Assembly: GCA_964247055.1 (NCBI GenBank)
Contig: OZ176050.1
Coordinates: 2,232,001-2,296,000, forward strand
Source: Paragordius varius
Lineage: Eukaryota; Nematomorpha
Length of the DNA stretch: 64,000 nucleotides
Direction of reading: 5' to 3'
A program made the position numbers and the translations under genes. This document shows positions 1 through 24,170 of this stretch, one piece after another. The number at the start of each line of letters is the position of its first letter. The stretch's first letter is position 1. The notes below the pieces were generated by a model that was given only the letters and a program-made list of their open reading frames with translations, was not told where the DNA came from and made no database searches.

Positions 1-2690
1 CGATTTTCGTGTCACAATCAATCCTTATCTATCAAAAGATTCTCATATCATTCCGACATTTGATCAATTATTGGGTAAAATCGGAAATGGACATTCATTT
101 TCAGTTTTGGATCTCAAGGATGCCTACTTACAACTACCGGTTGATAAAGAATGCTCTAATATTCTGACAATTACAACACACAGAGGTTACTTTACGTATA
201 AACGATTACCTTTCGGGCTCACAAATGCTCCAATGATATTTCAACGAGTTATGGATCAAATTCTGGATGATTGCACAGGCGTTTGTGCTTATCTGGATGA
301 TGTTCTGGTAACCGGCAATACACACACTCAACACAAAGCAAATCTTGAGCATGTGTTGGAGAAACTTGAACAGGCCGGATTCCGTTTGCAACCAGATAAA
401 ATGAAATTCTTCCAGGAAAAAGTATCCTACATGGGATACGAAATATCTAAAAGAGGTATTAAGCCAACGGATGAAAAAATCAAGGCTATTTTGAAATGTT
501 TTGTTCCAAAGGACAAAACAACATTACGGTCCTTTTTAGGACTATTAAACTTTCATGAAAAATTTATTCCAAGATTACATTCAGTCATAAGTGATCTGCA
601 CACTTTAACTGGATACAAAATGCCATGGAAATGGGAGAATATTCATGATAAACAATTTGCACTGTCAAAACAACTAATAGCAAATTTTGTAACTGATTCT
701 GTACAATCCGCAATTGCCATTATTGATTGAGACCGATGCTTCAAACGAAGGTTTGGGTGCCATCCTTTTCCATGTAACCGAAGATGGCAAGCGGCCAATC
801 TCTTTCGCATCCAGGAAATGTTTATTTAAAACATTATTCGACGATCGAAAGAGAGGCCAAGGCGATTTTGTTCGCGGTAAACAAATTTCACCCTTTCATA
901 TATGGGAGATCTTTTAAAATATTGACTGATCATAAACCACTGATTAAATTATTTGGGGAAGACCGGAACTTAACCGGAGTCACTAATATAAAATTATTAC
1001 GTTGGATTTCAAAATATCGGGGTATGATTATACCATTCATTTCAATAAAGGGGTTCAAAATTTAGCTGATCCCCTATCAAGATTAGCAATTGACGATCCT
1101 GAAATGGATGATGATCATGCTGTAGCTGAAAAAATTCGGTTCTTATCTATGAACGATTTGAACATTAATAAAAAAATGTATTAGATCAGTCCAATAATGA
1201 CCCGGTGATAAAAAAATTAAAAATTGCATTAAATTCCAACAATTGGGATGATCCAGATCTAAAAAATTATCAATCACATCGCAACGCTATCCAAGCATCG
1301 TATAATTTAGTTTATTTCGAGGATAGACTCATTGTTCCTAGATCCATGCAAAATGAAGTCCTAAACTACTTTCACACTGGACACCCAGGGATAAGTACCA
1401 TGAAGTCCCTTGCGCGCCACAGTGTATATTGGCCAGACTTGGACCAAAGTATTGAATTGCTTGCGAAGACATGTGACTCATGTCAAAGATACAAGCCCAA
1501 TGTCCAGGAAAATCCAACATACAAATGGAATTTCAACACCGCCGTCTGGGAAAGAATACACATAGATATTGCTGGTCCCATTGATAATTTCTACTGGCTG
1601 GTAACAATTGACAGCTCGTCCAGATGGCTGGAAGTTAATTTATTGAAACAAGTTAGGAGCAGGTCTGTTTTAAATTGCTTAGAACAATTGTTTTCGAGAT
1701 ATGGTTTTCCTAAAATGATAGTAAGTGATAATGCATCGTATTTTGTATCGCACGATTTTGATGAACGGCTAAACACTTAAACATCAAACATGTTACGTCG
1801 AGTCCGTATCACCCACGAACGAATGGGTTGGTAGAAAGATCTATTTACACATTGAAAACTAAATATAAAGCTACGAAGAGGGCTGACATCTCTCCGCAAG
1901 AAGCAATGAATACCATTTTGTGGAGCTATCGGCAAGCAATTCATAGTGCAACGAGAGCAACACCGTGCTCATTATTCCTAAAAAGAGAATTGTTAGGTCC
2001 CTTGTCATGGTTAAAGACAATACCATCAGATTTTACGGATAATACTAGAGCCCCCTTACGTTGACGTTGATGATGCTATTCTGATTAAAAATGAAACAGC
2101 AGAGGGGTGGCGGAAAGGAAAAGTAATTAAAAGAACAGGATTATTATCATACAAGACTGATGACGGTAGCAAAATTCAGCGAAAACACGCCGATCAGCTA
2201 CAGAAGTCTGTTAGGTCACAACCCGCCCTTGACATTGTACCAGAGATCCCAGTTACGGAAGCTGTGGAGTCGGAGTGTAACTTGACAGAAGTACAAAGCC
2301 GTTATCCTCGCCGGGAACGAAAAGCTCCGGATCGTCTTTCTTATTAAAGGTGGGAGATATGATATGATGTTATATAATATGCAACAAAACATAACTCTAT
2401 TTTATATATTACGTTGCTATTCAATGCATACTTATAATACTTTTCTGTTATTAATATTTTACGTGACATGCTATATACTACGTGACAAGTTTTAGACTAC
2501 GTGACTGTTTTATAAATGCACACTCATCATTCTCAGAAATTTGTATATGTTAATGCACGATAAAAATATATAATAAGATCCGTATACATTTCTCGGAATT
2601 AAATATAACCTATATAAACAACAACTTCTTTAAGTCCATTGCATTACTGTGTTTTCCCATTATTGTGTTATAATAAATTATACCCAACTG
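1..2690 (+). mobile_element. Decayed Ty3/gypsy LTR retrotransposon, 3' part
   Basis: Reading left to right, the piece shows a reverse transcriptase core with a YLDD box (about 70-730), RNase H with an ETDAS motif (about 720-1070), an integrase zinc-binding HHCC region and the start of a DDE core (about 1205-1780), and an integrase tail to about 2340. Gag, protease and the 5' LTR would lie left of the window. The order RT-RNaseH-integrase is that of Ty3/gypsy. It is a broken fossil with several breaks, of moderate age because the protein similarity is still easy to read. It is a different subfamily from the two gypsy copies near 50 and 63 kb. Confidence 0.85.
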
Positions 2691-2697
2691 ATATTAC
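2356..2697 (+). repeat. Probable 3' LTR of the gypsy fossil
   Basis: A purine-rich tract (AAAGGTGGGAGA, about 2345-2356) directly follows the end of the integrase region, as the polypurine tract does in Ty3/gypsy elements. AT-rich noncoding DNA beginning near TGATATGATG follows for about 340 bases. The partner LTR is outside the window, so both ends are estimates. Confidence 0.4.
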
Positions 2698-2739
2698 CGT
2701 TTTTACTACTTTAAATTACTGTAAAACTCGTTCCACCAA

Positions 2740-4110
2740 AATTTTGTTAATTATATAATATTTGATCAACATTTTCAAATATTTTTTTGCGATGATAAAT
2801 CTGACAAAATATGTATTATTAATAGATAAATGTATCAGGCTGTTATTTTTACCTCATAAATGATATGTATAATAGATTATGCACTTTTATTACTCGCTCG
2901 ATATTGAAAAGTCGCAAAATTAATGCATATATTATCAAACAAAATTTTGGTAAAAGCAAAATGCTTCCAAAAAAATATCCTTGAAATATTTTAAAACTAT
3001 GAAAAAAAATACTGATAGAGAGGGATTTACTTTTTATTAATGCTCTCCTTAAAAAAAAATATAAAAAGCAAAATATCTAAATTTGTTTAGAAAATACATA
3101 TCTAAATACTTCGACGCCATTTTTATTGTACAAAATTGCAAAATATCGTGTTTTTATTCTAAAGCTAGAAATAAAGTATTTTTTATTGAAATCACATCTA
3201 ACATAGTAAAGAGATAAAGTGGGTTATTATGCATTATTTTTATATTTAACATGATACCGTGATAAATAAATTTTTTACTTGAGAGTTTTGCAATTAACTG
3301 GATAATAATAAGTATTAGATGTAACTTTTTTTACATTTATGTTCATCTTGGTGGTATAAGTGCCAACCTTTGCCATGGATTGAGACGAATGTGTTGTATC
3401 CAATTGTTAAACTAAAGGAAAAATGCCGATATTTCGATAAAAATATTCAAATATATGCTAAAAATCGACATCAAAAAAGTGTTTTTTTCATAAAAATGGA
3501 TTTTTTTTCTTAAATTTAATTGCAAAATTTTGGTGAAGCGAGTTTTAACGTGTCATGGTATTTTAAAAACCATTTATGATGCTAAACATTTCTATCATTT
3601 CACATTTACGAACCAATAAATTATTGACAAATTTAAGTTTTATATAAGTAGTGTTTTCAAAAAAAAATAATTTTATTGATGTGAATCACGTTTTTATATA
3701 AAAAATCTGAGGTATAGTAATGTTCATCATCAACGAATTATATAGGAATCTTAAAATAATAATACCGCCATCATTAAAATACTATATTTTAAAGAAATTT
3801 ATTTTTTCAGAAAAACTATTTTGATGTCATAATTTAGCATATTAAATTTCGCACAATCTCGGCATTTTACATTTCTTTTCGGAAAAAATTCTCATATTCG
3901 GGTGCAAAAGACTTTCGAAGCCTACATCTATAATTTAAAAATATAAATATTGTTTTCCTTTAAATAAAAAAAAGATATTTTAGTGATATTTTTGGAATCA
4001 AGCATTATGCTTTCACCATAAAAAAATTAGCAAAATGTGCGTAGTTGCCATTTTTTGAAGCATATCACATGTAAAGCCCAAACCCAAATCACCATAATAA
4101 CCATGATAAA
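2740..4110 (+). repeat. AT-rich dispersed repeat, copy 1
   Basis: No coding signal is seen. Segments recur elsewhere in the window. AAAATTTTGGTAAAAGC at about 2940 matches about 17910 and, more weakly, about 54975. GCAAAATTTTGGTGAAGCGAG at about 3523 recurs at about 18645. The stretch around CGACGCCATTTTTATT (about 3111) and TTGGATACAACACA (about 3400, reverse strand) recurs inverted at 38220-38660. The copies are diverged and have no visible transposase, so this is an old nonautonomous family of unknown class. Confidence 0.5.
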
Positions 4111-4739
4111 TTTACTAATTAATATTACATCAGGATATTTTTTAATTCCCTCCCGTTTTGAGCGCTATGTTATTGAGTAAATTTATGCTAAAATGTTATT
4201 TAATTGATTGGTAAGTTGGAAGCTTGTATTCGATTTACGAGTGTTATATATTATAGGAGAATTTCCTTAAATCAGTTATGGTCTTTTAAGGATAGATTTA
4301 GAGATGTTTTAGAAATGGATATTATTTCGTTCATTAACCGATATGTCTGTGTTTCTTCCTCTCTTGCCACTTACATTTCCTATCATTGTAACTTTGCTCG
4401 TATTAGGTGACAAAAGTGGCTTATCATTTTATTTGTTGTTCTTTAATGTTATACGAAGAACTTCGTTCAGCTCTAGAAGAACATTTCAAAACTTTATTTT
4501 TTTCTCATTATCGTTTTTATTATCCAGCTTTCACAGCCTATGGGATTATCAGCGCGTTTAGTAATGAATTTTTTAATTGTATATAATACCACATAATTTA
4601 TTATCTTAAGCCAAAGTGCATTTGGTATCTATATCTCTTTTAATATATTGTTAACTTGCAATATGTAATAATACTCCTCAAATATGTGTATTAGTTGACC
4701 ATTTCGATTATTTCGTTATTAATTTGTGTGAATAGGTAT
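4111..4739. other. No supported gene
   Basis: Two overlapping short open frames (4204-4410 and 4343-4561) encode hydrophobic peptides. Neither resembles a family I know and neither has convincing splice context. I see nothing else here. Confidence 0.4.
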
Positions 4740-5235
4740 GAGGGAAGTTGAAGTATAAAATTTAAGTCTTGTTAAGCGAAGGCTATGTGAATTAGCTAGA
4801 ATTGCTCAATTTTTGGCATAGTAAAGAGTCGTCAGAAGGTGGCTTCTTACCCTTATTCCTGGTAGATTCAACTCTTTTGAATACATTTCAAGTAATGTCG
4901 AACAGCCTGGGAGATAATATGCAACCTTGACGTCAACCTATGTTTATTGAACTCTAGGTGATTTGGCCATGCTGTGTGGTAAGTGATGGAGAAGAATTGG
5001 CTTTACTAGTTTGATCAGGTGATTGAAAACTATATTGAGGAAATCTAGAGTGTGTAGTGCCGAACGGTGTTTAAAGCTTTAGAGAAATATCAAAAAGCTT
5101 AGGTGTAGCTCGTTTTGAAATCCCCATTTTTTACCATCTTCTGTTGAAGAAAGATTGTCTCGGCATCCGCATTTTTCTTAAAAGCCTGCCAGTGTTAATA
5201 AGAGCCCAAGGTCGGCATAGGTTTGTAAACGTTTT
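4740..5235 (-). mobile_element. LINE reverse-transcriptase remnant
   Basis: Read on the minus strand, the translation contains a QGCILSPRLFDI-like block, the conserved motif preceding the catalytic region in non-LTR reverse transcriptases (usually GVRQGCxLSPxLFN). A hydrophobic stretch upstream fits the preceding thumb and palm segment. Several frame changes and stops interrupt it, and the catalytic FADD box is not visible. It is a short dead fragment. The clade cannot be fixed, though RTE- or CR1-like elements use this motif. Confidence 0.5.
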
Positions 5236-6714
5236 TATATTATTTGTATTAGGAATGCTTTTGAAGTTTGGCTAATTAATGCTACGGTAGTTTCCGCATA
5301 ATTTAATCGGGACAACTAATGATTCGTTTATATTTTTTAACCAATGTTGAAACCCGTTAAAAAGTCTGTAAGCATTTTTTCAAAACGATAAAAAGTATTC
5401 ATTGGAAATTTAATTTTAGCAAAAATAGTTACATTATATTAAGAACCATCACCAACCTCTTCAGTATTATTCAATATTGTTGGCTCCAATATTTAAATGA
5501 AATTAGGAATAATTAATTCAATTATAATTTTAGGTATTTTCAGATAAATTAATCAAATATTTTTGTGAGAAGAAAAATATCTCGGTTTCTTAAGTCACTA
5601 GTTGCTAATAATAAATTTAATTATAAAATTTGTTTTTGTCCCCAAACCATTAATATAATATTGGGTAATTATTCAAATTTGACCATTTTTTTTAATTTAA
5701 TCTAAATCGTGCCCAGATTCCCGGCCATTTTTATATCAATAACTGTATATTAACAGTTATAAAAAACGCTAATTTTAGCAATTCAACATTTACATCGCGG
5801 AAAAATTGATTCAAAAAAGTTTCATAATCTGATGTTAAAATTATAATAATGCTTTTTAAGTTATTATCATATATAAAAGATCATTTACATAGTAATATCA
5901 ATTCAGTCCTGTACCAATGTTCGGAATATACAACTAAACTTTTTCACATATGTTATATTTCAATATGTTTGACAAGTTGTTATTAAAAGCGCTCCAGCCA
6001 TTGTCAATAATGTTTTTATCATCAGTTAACTATAAATTAATTTACATCGAAAGCATTGAGTAATTCTACAATAAAATCATAATTAGGTTTTTCTCAAATT
6101 AATGTAAAATGTATTTTCAGCAAATTGTATAGTTAAATGTATGGAAAAACGTCTATTTTTATGCTAATAATACAATGCTAACTCTAGATGAGACAAAAAC
6201 ATTTATTCAATGATTCGTTTAATACAATAAATTAAATATCAATCAAAATTACAGGCTAAAAATGCTAAATGGTGACAAAAATATAATTGTGCGCTTATAT
6301 AAACGATGGCAAAAATGTAAAAAATTGATTTATATTAAGATAAATATATCTACTACGTTGACATTATTTGATTTCGGATAGGAGCTTAACATATTCAATC
6401 ATGGTTCGCGTGGGTCGACCTATAACAAAAAAAGATTGGATATTTTATTGAAAACAAAATAGATATTACTAAACTAAAAAACACTAGTTGTATCTTTTTC
6501 ATCGATAACAGCTATACATAAGCAGGTATATATATTAAAAAAACAATTACAAACTTTAGCGGCCTAGGCGTATGGCTTATACAACCAAAAATATATTCTA
6601 AAAAATATAGTTATATGTCTCAGGTCTAAATGTAATTCTAGTATTAAACATCAGCATAATTAATTATCTTATGTACATTTGAAAGCTTTAAATTTTCAAC
6701 TTGATAATATTGTG
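5236..6714. other. AT-rich intergenic DNA downstream of the aminopeptidase gene
   Basis: No open frame, tandem array or inverted repeat of note was seen. This is the 3' flank of the minus-strand leucine aminopeptidase gene and presumably holds its polyadenylation site. Confidence 0.4.
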
Positions 6715-17643
<10,929 letters not shown>

Positions 17644-17879
17644 TTGAATAGCGGATGAAACTGTTCGATAAAATATATTATTTAAATTTAAACATGCTTT
17701 TAAACCAGGTGTAAAATGGTAAAGCATTTGTTATAACGATTTGGATATCCGCATATTGTAAAATTTCACTGATAACAAGTTCATCAAAATTATTGTTTAG
17801 ATTCTGATATAATAAAGAATCATTTTTATCATAGTGCCAATGGTTTTGACTCTTTGAGTGATTTGAAAAAGTTGTATAC

Positions 17880-18990
17880 TTTGCAAAATAGCAAAATTTG
17901 CGCACAAATAAAATTTTTTGGTAAAAGCTAAATGCTTCCTTTCAAAAATAACTTAAAAACTAAGCAAAACATATTTTAGAAAATTGTAATTTTAGTTGTG
18001 GCTCCAAAATGTCCCATTTTTCAATTACTTCTCTTAACATTTAATTATATTTTTTAGCAATGACATGGGGTAGTTTTTAGAACTTAAATTGTTTAATAAA
18101 ATACTGTTTAAAAGTTTTTTGACTAATTTATATTTTTTACAGATTCCCAACTTCTAGCGTCAAAAATTTAGATAGCTTTAAAACACGATTGAAGCGTACA
18201 CCAGATAATATCAATAAATATTAATATTTGCTGTTAAACGTTGACCGAAAGCTTTTTTGAAGCAATATCTCATTTTTACCCGAAAACATTTCTTCTGTTG
18301 CATTAGCGAATTATAAATTCAAAGAAAAAAAATGGCGGCGAAGAAGTTTGAGACTAGGATTATTTACATTTTATAAAAAATACTTGTGCATCATATGCAT
18401 ATAAGACTAAACATATTTTTAAATTTGGCCCAACACAAAATACATTGTTTAGATATTGAAATTTTGTATACTTTTGTGGTATAAATCTACTCCACGTGTT
18501 CCATAGAACGCAATGCGCGATATTTAAATATGTTTAAAATTTTGACATTGAAAAAAGTTTTTTATCCAAAAATGGATCTTTTGTTATGGGATTAAAACTA
18601 AAATTTTGTTATTTGATTAAAAGCAAAATTTTGTTATTTTATTAAAAGCAAAATTTTGATGAAGCGAGTTTGGTATGTTGAAGCAAGGTTGTAACGGAAA
18701 TGTTGTGAGATATGAAAACATATTTATCACCTTAAAATCATAGTTTTGTTTTAGCTTTTACAAAGGGAATTTTTGTATACACAATATATGTTACAAATAT
18801 AGCAAATATATATGTATTGGATATATCTAATCTTTAGCATCAATTATAAAGAAAATGGGCTTAAAGAATAACTTAAAGCGCTTTTTTACCGTATTTACTA
18901 AGTAAACAAATTTATGTGAAAAATTAAAGACTAGCGGGCGAAAAAAATTAGGATCATCGGAGCCCACATTTAAAAATTTAAATTATTTAA
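17880..18990 (+). repeat. AT-rich dispersed repeat, copy 2
   Basis: Shares diverged segments with 2740-4110. TTGGTAAAAGCTAAATGCTTCC at about 17921 parallels about 2949, and GCAAAATTTTGATGAAGCGAG at about 18647 parallels about 3523. No coding potential is seen. It sits just upstream of the aminopeptidase start codon and may include that gene's promoter region, though no promoter element is recognisable. Confidence 0.45.
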
Positions 18991-19203
18991 AATATTGTTT
19001 TTTTCCATATATTTGATATATTTTAGTTTTAGTGATATTTTTAAAAAAAATCATTTAGTTTTATGCCATTATCTATGGAGCAGTTGCGACAAAGGTGATA
19101 TTCCTATATCACTCGTAAGGCCCAATGCTAAAGGCACCATGTCTGATACATTTATCTATCAGAGCATATATTTTTCAATATTTTTTAAGTGCATTGTACT
19201 ATA

Positions 19204-19490
19204 CCATTTTTCATGCAAAAACATCATTTTTTCAACCAAACGCACCATTTTTTCAAGCAAACGCAACATTTTTTCAAGCAAAGGCAACAATTTTTCAAGC
19301 AAATGCAACATTTTTTTAAGCAAAGACAACATTTTTTCAAGCAAACGCAACATTTTTTCAAGCAAACGCAACATTTTTTCAACCAAATGCAACATATTTT
19401 CAACCAAATACAACATTTTTTCATCCAAACGCAACATTTTTTCAACCAAAGACAACATTTTTTCAAGCAAAAACAACACTTTTTTTAATA
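19204..19490. repeat. 21-bp tandem array, left foldback arm
   Basis: About 14 units close to CAAGCAAACGCAACATTTTTT with one- to three-base variants. Because 21 is a multiple of three and the unit lacks stops, several frames stay open. On the minus strand one frame reads as a leucine-rich heptad, LLEKMLR, for about 100 residues. Several simultaneously open frames argue against real coding. Confidence 0.85.
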
Positions 19491-19704
19491 TTACAAAGAA
19501 TTACTATTTATTGTTAATTATAATATATTTATTAAATTTTAAGTTAATGTAATTTATTTTTAGCGTTGAATTATGATTTTTATTGTTTTACCATCAATAT
19601 TTGATGGTAAAATTGATTTTCAAACATTTGGATTTTGCCCATAAATTGCCGTTTTTATTTATATTAATTATATTTTTCTTTTACAATTCGCCTAATCAAA
19701 TTAT

Positions 19705-20232
19705 TTAATTTGCACTTCAAGAGTGTCTTTGAACACTTCAAGTTGGTCCTTGAACATTTCAAGTTGGTCTTTGAATTCTTTAAGTTGGTCCTTAAAATAT
19801 ATAAATTTTGTTTTACCCTAATTTTTGCATTTATTTTTTAATATTATTATTTATTAACCTAATTTTCTTTATTTATTATATATTTATCATTTAAAAATAA
19901 ATTTTTTTATTGAAAAACCACTTTTTTGTTTCAAAATATTTTTTTTAATTGAACAAAATTATTAACTTTTAATGAAAATTTTTTAATAACCCAGAAAACT
20001 CATATTTTTTTTCGTGTTATAAATATATAAAATTATTTTAAGAAATAGTTGATATCGATTTAAAATTTATGTTAAATAATAGAAAATAGGTTAAAAACAA
20101 TAAAATATAAAAATTATTTTTGATTTAATTAATAAAAGTTAAAAACAAAACAAAAAAGTCAAAGGACCAACTTGAACTAAGGACATTAAACTCTCAAAGA
20201 CACTCTTGAAGTGCAAATTAAATAATTTGATT
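19705..20232. repeat. Inner inverted-repeat element of the foldback
   Basis: Symmetrical ends TTTGCACTTCAAGAGTGTC (about 19710) and its reverse complement (about 20200-20220) enclose the AT-rich centre. The centre and the ends recur, diverged, at 45720-46020, and the ends at about 54060-54180 and 60540-60680, so this core is a family of its own on which the foldback is built. Confidence 0.6.
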
Positions 20233-20436
20233 AGGCGAATTGTAAAATAAAAATATAATTAATATAAATAAAAACGGCAATTTATGGGCAAAATCCAAAT
20301 GTTTGAAAATCAATTTTACCATCAAATATTGATGGTAAAACAATAAAAATCATAATTCAACGCTAAAAATAAATTACATTAACTTAAAATTTAATATATA
20401 TATTATAATTAACAATAAATAGTAATTCTTTGTAAT

Positions 20437-20722
20437 ATTAAAAAAAGTGTTGCTTTTGCTTGAAAAAATGTTGTCTTTGGTTGAAAAAATGTTGCGTTTG
20501 GATGAAAAAATGTTGTATTTGGTTGAAAATATGTTGCATTTGGTTGAAAAAATGTTGCGTTTGCTTGAAAAAATGTTGCGTTTGCTTGAAAAAATGTTGT
20601 CTTTGCTTAAAAAAATGTTGCATTTGCTTGAAAAATTGTTGCCTTTGCTTGAAAAAATGTTGCGTTTGCTTGAAAAAATGGTGCGTTTGGTTAAAAAAAT
20701 GATGTTTTTGCATGAAAAATGG
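20437..20722. repeat. 21-bp tandem array, right foldback arm
   Basis: Mirror copy of the left array with the same order of variant units. The plus strand here carries the same open heptad frame (about 20447-20720). Unit order is preserved between arms, which indicates that the arms arose by inverted duplication of one array. Confidence 0.85.
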
Positions 20723-20726
20723 TATA

Positions 20727-22881
20727 TTAATATTTATATTTTAGTTCTAGGGGCTTTTCGCACGATTGGTTTCTGAATAATAAGGCTACCTTTTGGTATA
20801 TTTTGCCAATTTGTTTACTATTAATTGGTTTTGCATTTATAAAAAATATTACTTTTTAAGGCAAGTGTTTGTTTAGGTTTCGCCGCTGTTAATCGAAACG
20901 GTATTAGAATTTTTTTTTGTTATTTTTATGTTCTTTAGGAATTGATATAAATTTATTTGCTCATATGATGAGCTCTCTATTTATTAACCATTTTGATCGG
21001 AGATAGAATCAAAATTTAGATAAGATATATGCTATTAAAATTAGCATTTTAAGCAACATATTTTCCCTTTTTACAAAAACGTTCAACCTACAAATAAAAG
21101 AAACCGGAAGGTTCAATAAAGTTCGAGAATGGAATGATGGTTCTTAAAATTTTCGATTAGCATAAGATCTTTTTAAATAAATGGCCCTAATAAGAAATGA
21201 TTTTGTTTTAGTTTTGCTAATTATCAAAATTTCTACGGTAATAGATTAAATAAAAAGAAAGAGTATCATTGATAGTGTCTTTTTTAATGGCGCTACTTAA
21301 ATATTATATTTTCTGCCCAAGAATGACAAAGTAGATGAACCACAGCTTATGGACTGCATTAACGATTAGTCAAACCACTACGCCGCATAATAGTTTTTAC
21401 AGATACCTCTAAGTATACTTTGTGTTACCAACCGAATTGGCAAAATTATTAATATATGAATATTAACGAGTGTTTTGAATAGGTAAAAGCTTGTTTTGTA
21501 AAAACAATTATACAATATTTCATGGCACATCAGTTTTATGCTTAAAATTTAAAAAAAATTTAAGTTAAAATTAAATAAATTCGACTAAATATATATATAT
21601 ATATATATCTACATATATACGTCGTTTTAAATCCTTGTTGAGTGAATTATAAAAATATTATTCTAACATTCACAGTAAGTAATAAATTTCTGGTTTATAA
21701 ATTGGACATAATTATTTTTATAAAACTTACCTATACGTTAAAAGTAATAAATACTAATGCGTTATTAATTTCCATATTCTAGAAATGAGTAAACAAATTT
21801 TGCATTACAAATCATATTTTTAATTAATTTTTTATTATGCTTTTACGCGGCGTTAATCGGCGTTTAAAATATGATTTAAATATTAATGCACGATTAACGA
21901 TTATTATAATATAAAATAATTTTTTTTACAATGGAACATAATGGTCATGTAACAGTCCAATCCATATCGTTTATAAACGGTAAAAAATAATAAAGACTAT
22001 CAAAAGTATTGTCAAAAAATCCAAATTTACTAATTGGAAATAGTCATTTTTGATACTATTTTGTAATACTTTATAGTTTATGCATTATATGCTAAAATAA
22101 GTGGTGTATTATTTGAGTGTTGATATGAGGGATACTGATACTGATGAGGAGTAACTAATCGCATAAAATGTCCGTAGATGAGAAAACGAAAGCAACACCC
22201 CTTTAGATACTTAATGACACATTGAAAGTTTACCTCGTTATTTAAAATATTTAGCTGACCCAAATCGATATGCCTTTAATCCTTACAAGTTTAAATGTAA
22301 AAAAATATTACCACATATCCAGGAATGTAATAAGAATATTGAGAGTCGTAATTTCTTCATAATTTAAGCAATTAGGTATTTCATTAAAAATAATTAAATT
22401 AAACAGATGCAAGGCTGACACGGTAGCATGTACGCTAATATTATTAATTATAACAATTATAATATATTTAATCAATAGTGCATTATAATATCCCTCCCAG
22501 ATATTTTAATCAATACTTTGCTCAACCCTAAATAATCTTATAAATAGTTAAGATCTAATCACAGTCTTACCTATAGAAATATATTTTATTAAAATATAAC
22601 ATTTTAGGACAGATCATTATCTATGATATGATGAAATACTAAAAACTAACCATTATATTTATTAATACCTAAAAACAATCAGAAAGGTTAATGGCAGGAA
22701 AAATTGAATATGTCACTTAATTCTTAACTCTTATTTATTTAATAATATCTTAGCTATGTCCTTAACAAAAAACAAGCCTAAATTCCATTTCAAACATAAA
22801 ATGAGTAAAAATATATTTTTAGATTTTAATATATCCCAGATAGATACAGTAAAGTTCATTTGCTTAGAGTTGGTGAATATA
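20727..22881. other. AT-rich intergenic DNA, nothing recognised
   Basis: Holds a short (TA)n run near 21590-21608. No gene, RNA gene or clear transposon was seen. Confidence 0.4.
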
Positions 22882-22885
22882 TATA

Positions 22886-23192
22886 CCATTTACAGTTTAA
22901 ATTCACCCTTCATCAATTCGAATTCACCCTTGAACAATTTAAATTCACCCTAAAAATATATTATGTGTTTTCAAACTAAAATAACTCATTATTAATAAGA
23001 AATATATTTTTATGGCATAGTTTATTATTTTTTCAGTATTATTTTAATTTAAAACAAAATTTTTTATTTTTTAAAAATATATCAAAATATTGGTAATTTT
23101 TAATCTAAAAACATATATTTTATTTGAGGGTGAATTTGAATTGTTCAAGGGTGAATTTGAATTGTTTAAGAGTGAATTTGAATTGTAAATGG
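22886..23192. mobile_element. MITE with subterminal 22-bp repeats, copy 1
   Basis: A 307-bp element with terminal inverted repeats starting CCATTTACAGTTTAAATTC and ending GAATTGTAAATGG. TATA flanks both ends (22882-22885, 23193-23196). Inside each end, AATTCACCCTTGAACAATT-like units repeat two to three times, inverted between the two ends. No coding capacity. Ends and flanking TATA resemble those of the 19205-20722 foldback. Confidence 0.75.
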
Positions 23193-23261
23193 TATATAAA
23201 ATTATTTTATATTTTTCCTTCAATAGAATCTTAAAAAACAAGGTGTATTCAAAAGTCATTC

Positions 23262-24170
23262 CTGGGTTAAAAAGTGAAAACCAGACCCAATTAATTAGAC
23301 ACGAACGCCATTTTGTTTATTTGGCACAAAATGACAAAGACACACAAGCTAAGTCCTCCAAAAACTAGCGTCCTATTTTTCCCATTTAGTAATATGTAGA
23401 ATTTTGAATAAGAATATTTGCGGCACATAATCCGAAGAGGCTGTTGAAAGTTCTGTGAAAACATATAATGAACTATCGATTAAACAAAATATTAAGTTGT
23501 AACTTCATGTCAACAGTAAAAGCGCGATTGGACCATACAAACGCTTAGACAATAAAGTGCAAGAATTATTGGATGATGGCCCAATTTAACCTCCTCGCCA
23601 GTTAGCCGAATCAATACAAGCATGACAATACCAATCAATAGATATCTATGAACGATTGGAATGACCAACTTCAAAAATGGCAATAAATCATATTTTAAAG
23701 TCACGAAAAGAAATCATTTTTACATAGAATTAAGTAGGGTGGTGAGATATGACTTTATGCAAAACAAAAGCGGAAAAATCATGGCTTTCACCTTGCCAAG
23801 CCTGGAAACCAATACCAAATTGTTTCGGCAAAGGACAGTGTTCTACGTTTGGTGAGACCAGAGCGATAATGTGTGATAATAACTTTTAAAAAGAGGTGAC
23901 ATATGGAAAACGATCGGAATCGGCCAGAAGGCATGACAATACACCTTAAAATCGCTTTGAGGCAAATTCTTTTTTACTAAACCCTGACGGTATTGACTAA
24001 TACAAATTGGCATCAATGGGGCACACTCTCGGAGAGCAGCATCTGAATCATTTCGAAGACATTGGTAGTGGCTAGAATGGTTTTCTAAAAATGTCAATTA
24101 GTTTTTCTGGCATGGCATTTGTATGTCACTGAGAGATGGGCGAAATGATCCAATAATTAGAATTCACCAA
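23262..24170 (+). mobile_element. Mariner transposase fossil 1
   Basis: A broken transposase of the Tc1/mariner superfamily. In changing frames it shows an FLHRI-like block before the first catalytic region (about 23720), a VWWDQ motif (about 23850; usual WWD in mariner), an ASMGHTLGEQH block (about 24010; family consensus SMAHGLAxQH), and a final FFWHGI (about 24105; family FFxxGI). Several frameshifts and stops interrupt it. Terminal repeats were not resolved. The block order and the wording fit the mariner (DD34D) branch. Confidence 0.7.

Larger units (their letters stand above)
19205..20722. mobile_element. 1.5-kb foldback (long inverted repeat) element
   Basis: Two arms of about 560-590 bp (19205-19790 and 20160-20722) are reverse complements with very few differences, separated by about 370 bp of AT-rich DNA. 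Termini read CCATTTTTCATGC outward-in. TATA lies immediately outside each end (19201-19204, 20723-20726) and could be a target duplication. Each arm begins with an array of 21-bp units. There is no transposase. Near identity of the arms suggests recent insertion or gene conversion between arms. Confidence 0.8.

Noticed and set aside
4204-4561. Two overlapping frames with membrane-like peptides
   Set aside because: No family similarity and no splice support; hydrophobic peptides are expected by chance in T-rich DNA.
19159-19488. Open frame coding a 100-residue leucine-heptad coiled coil, mirrored at 20447-20776
   Set aside because: Several frames are open at once because a stop-free 21-bp unit is repeated. 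The frame lies wholly inside foldback arms and has no splice or start context.
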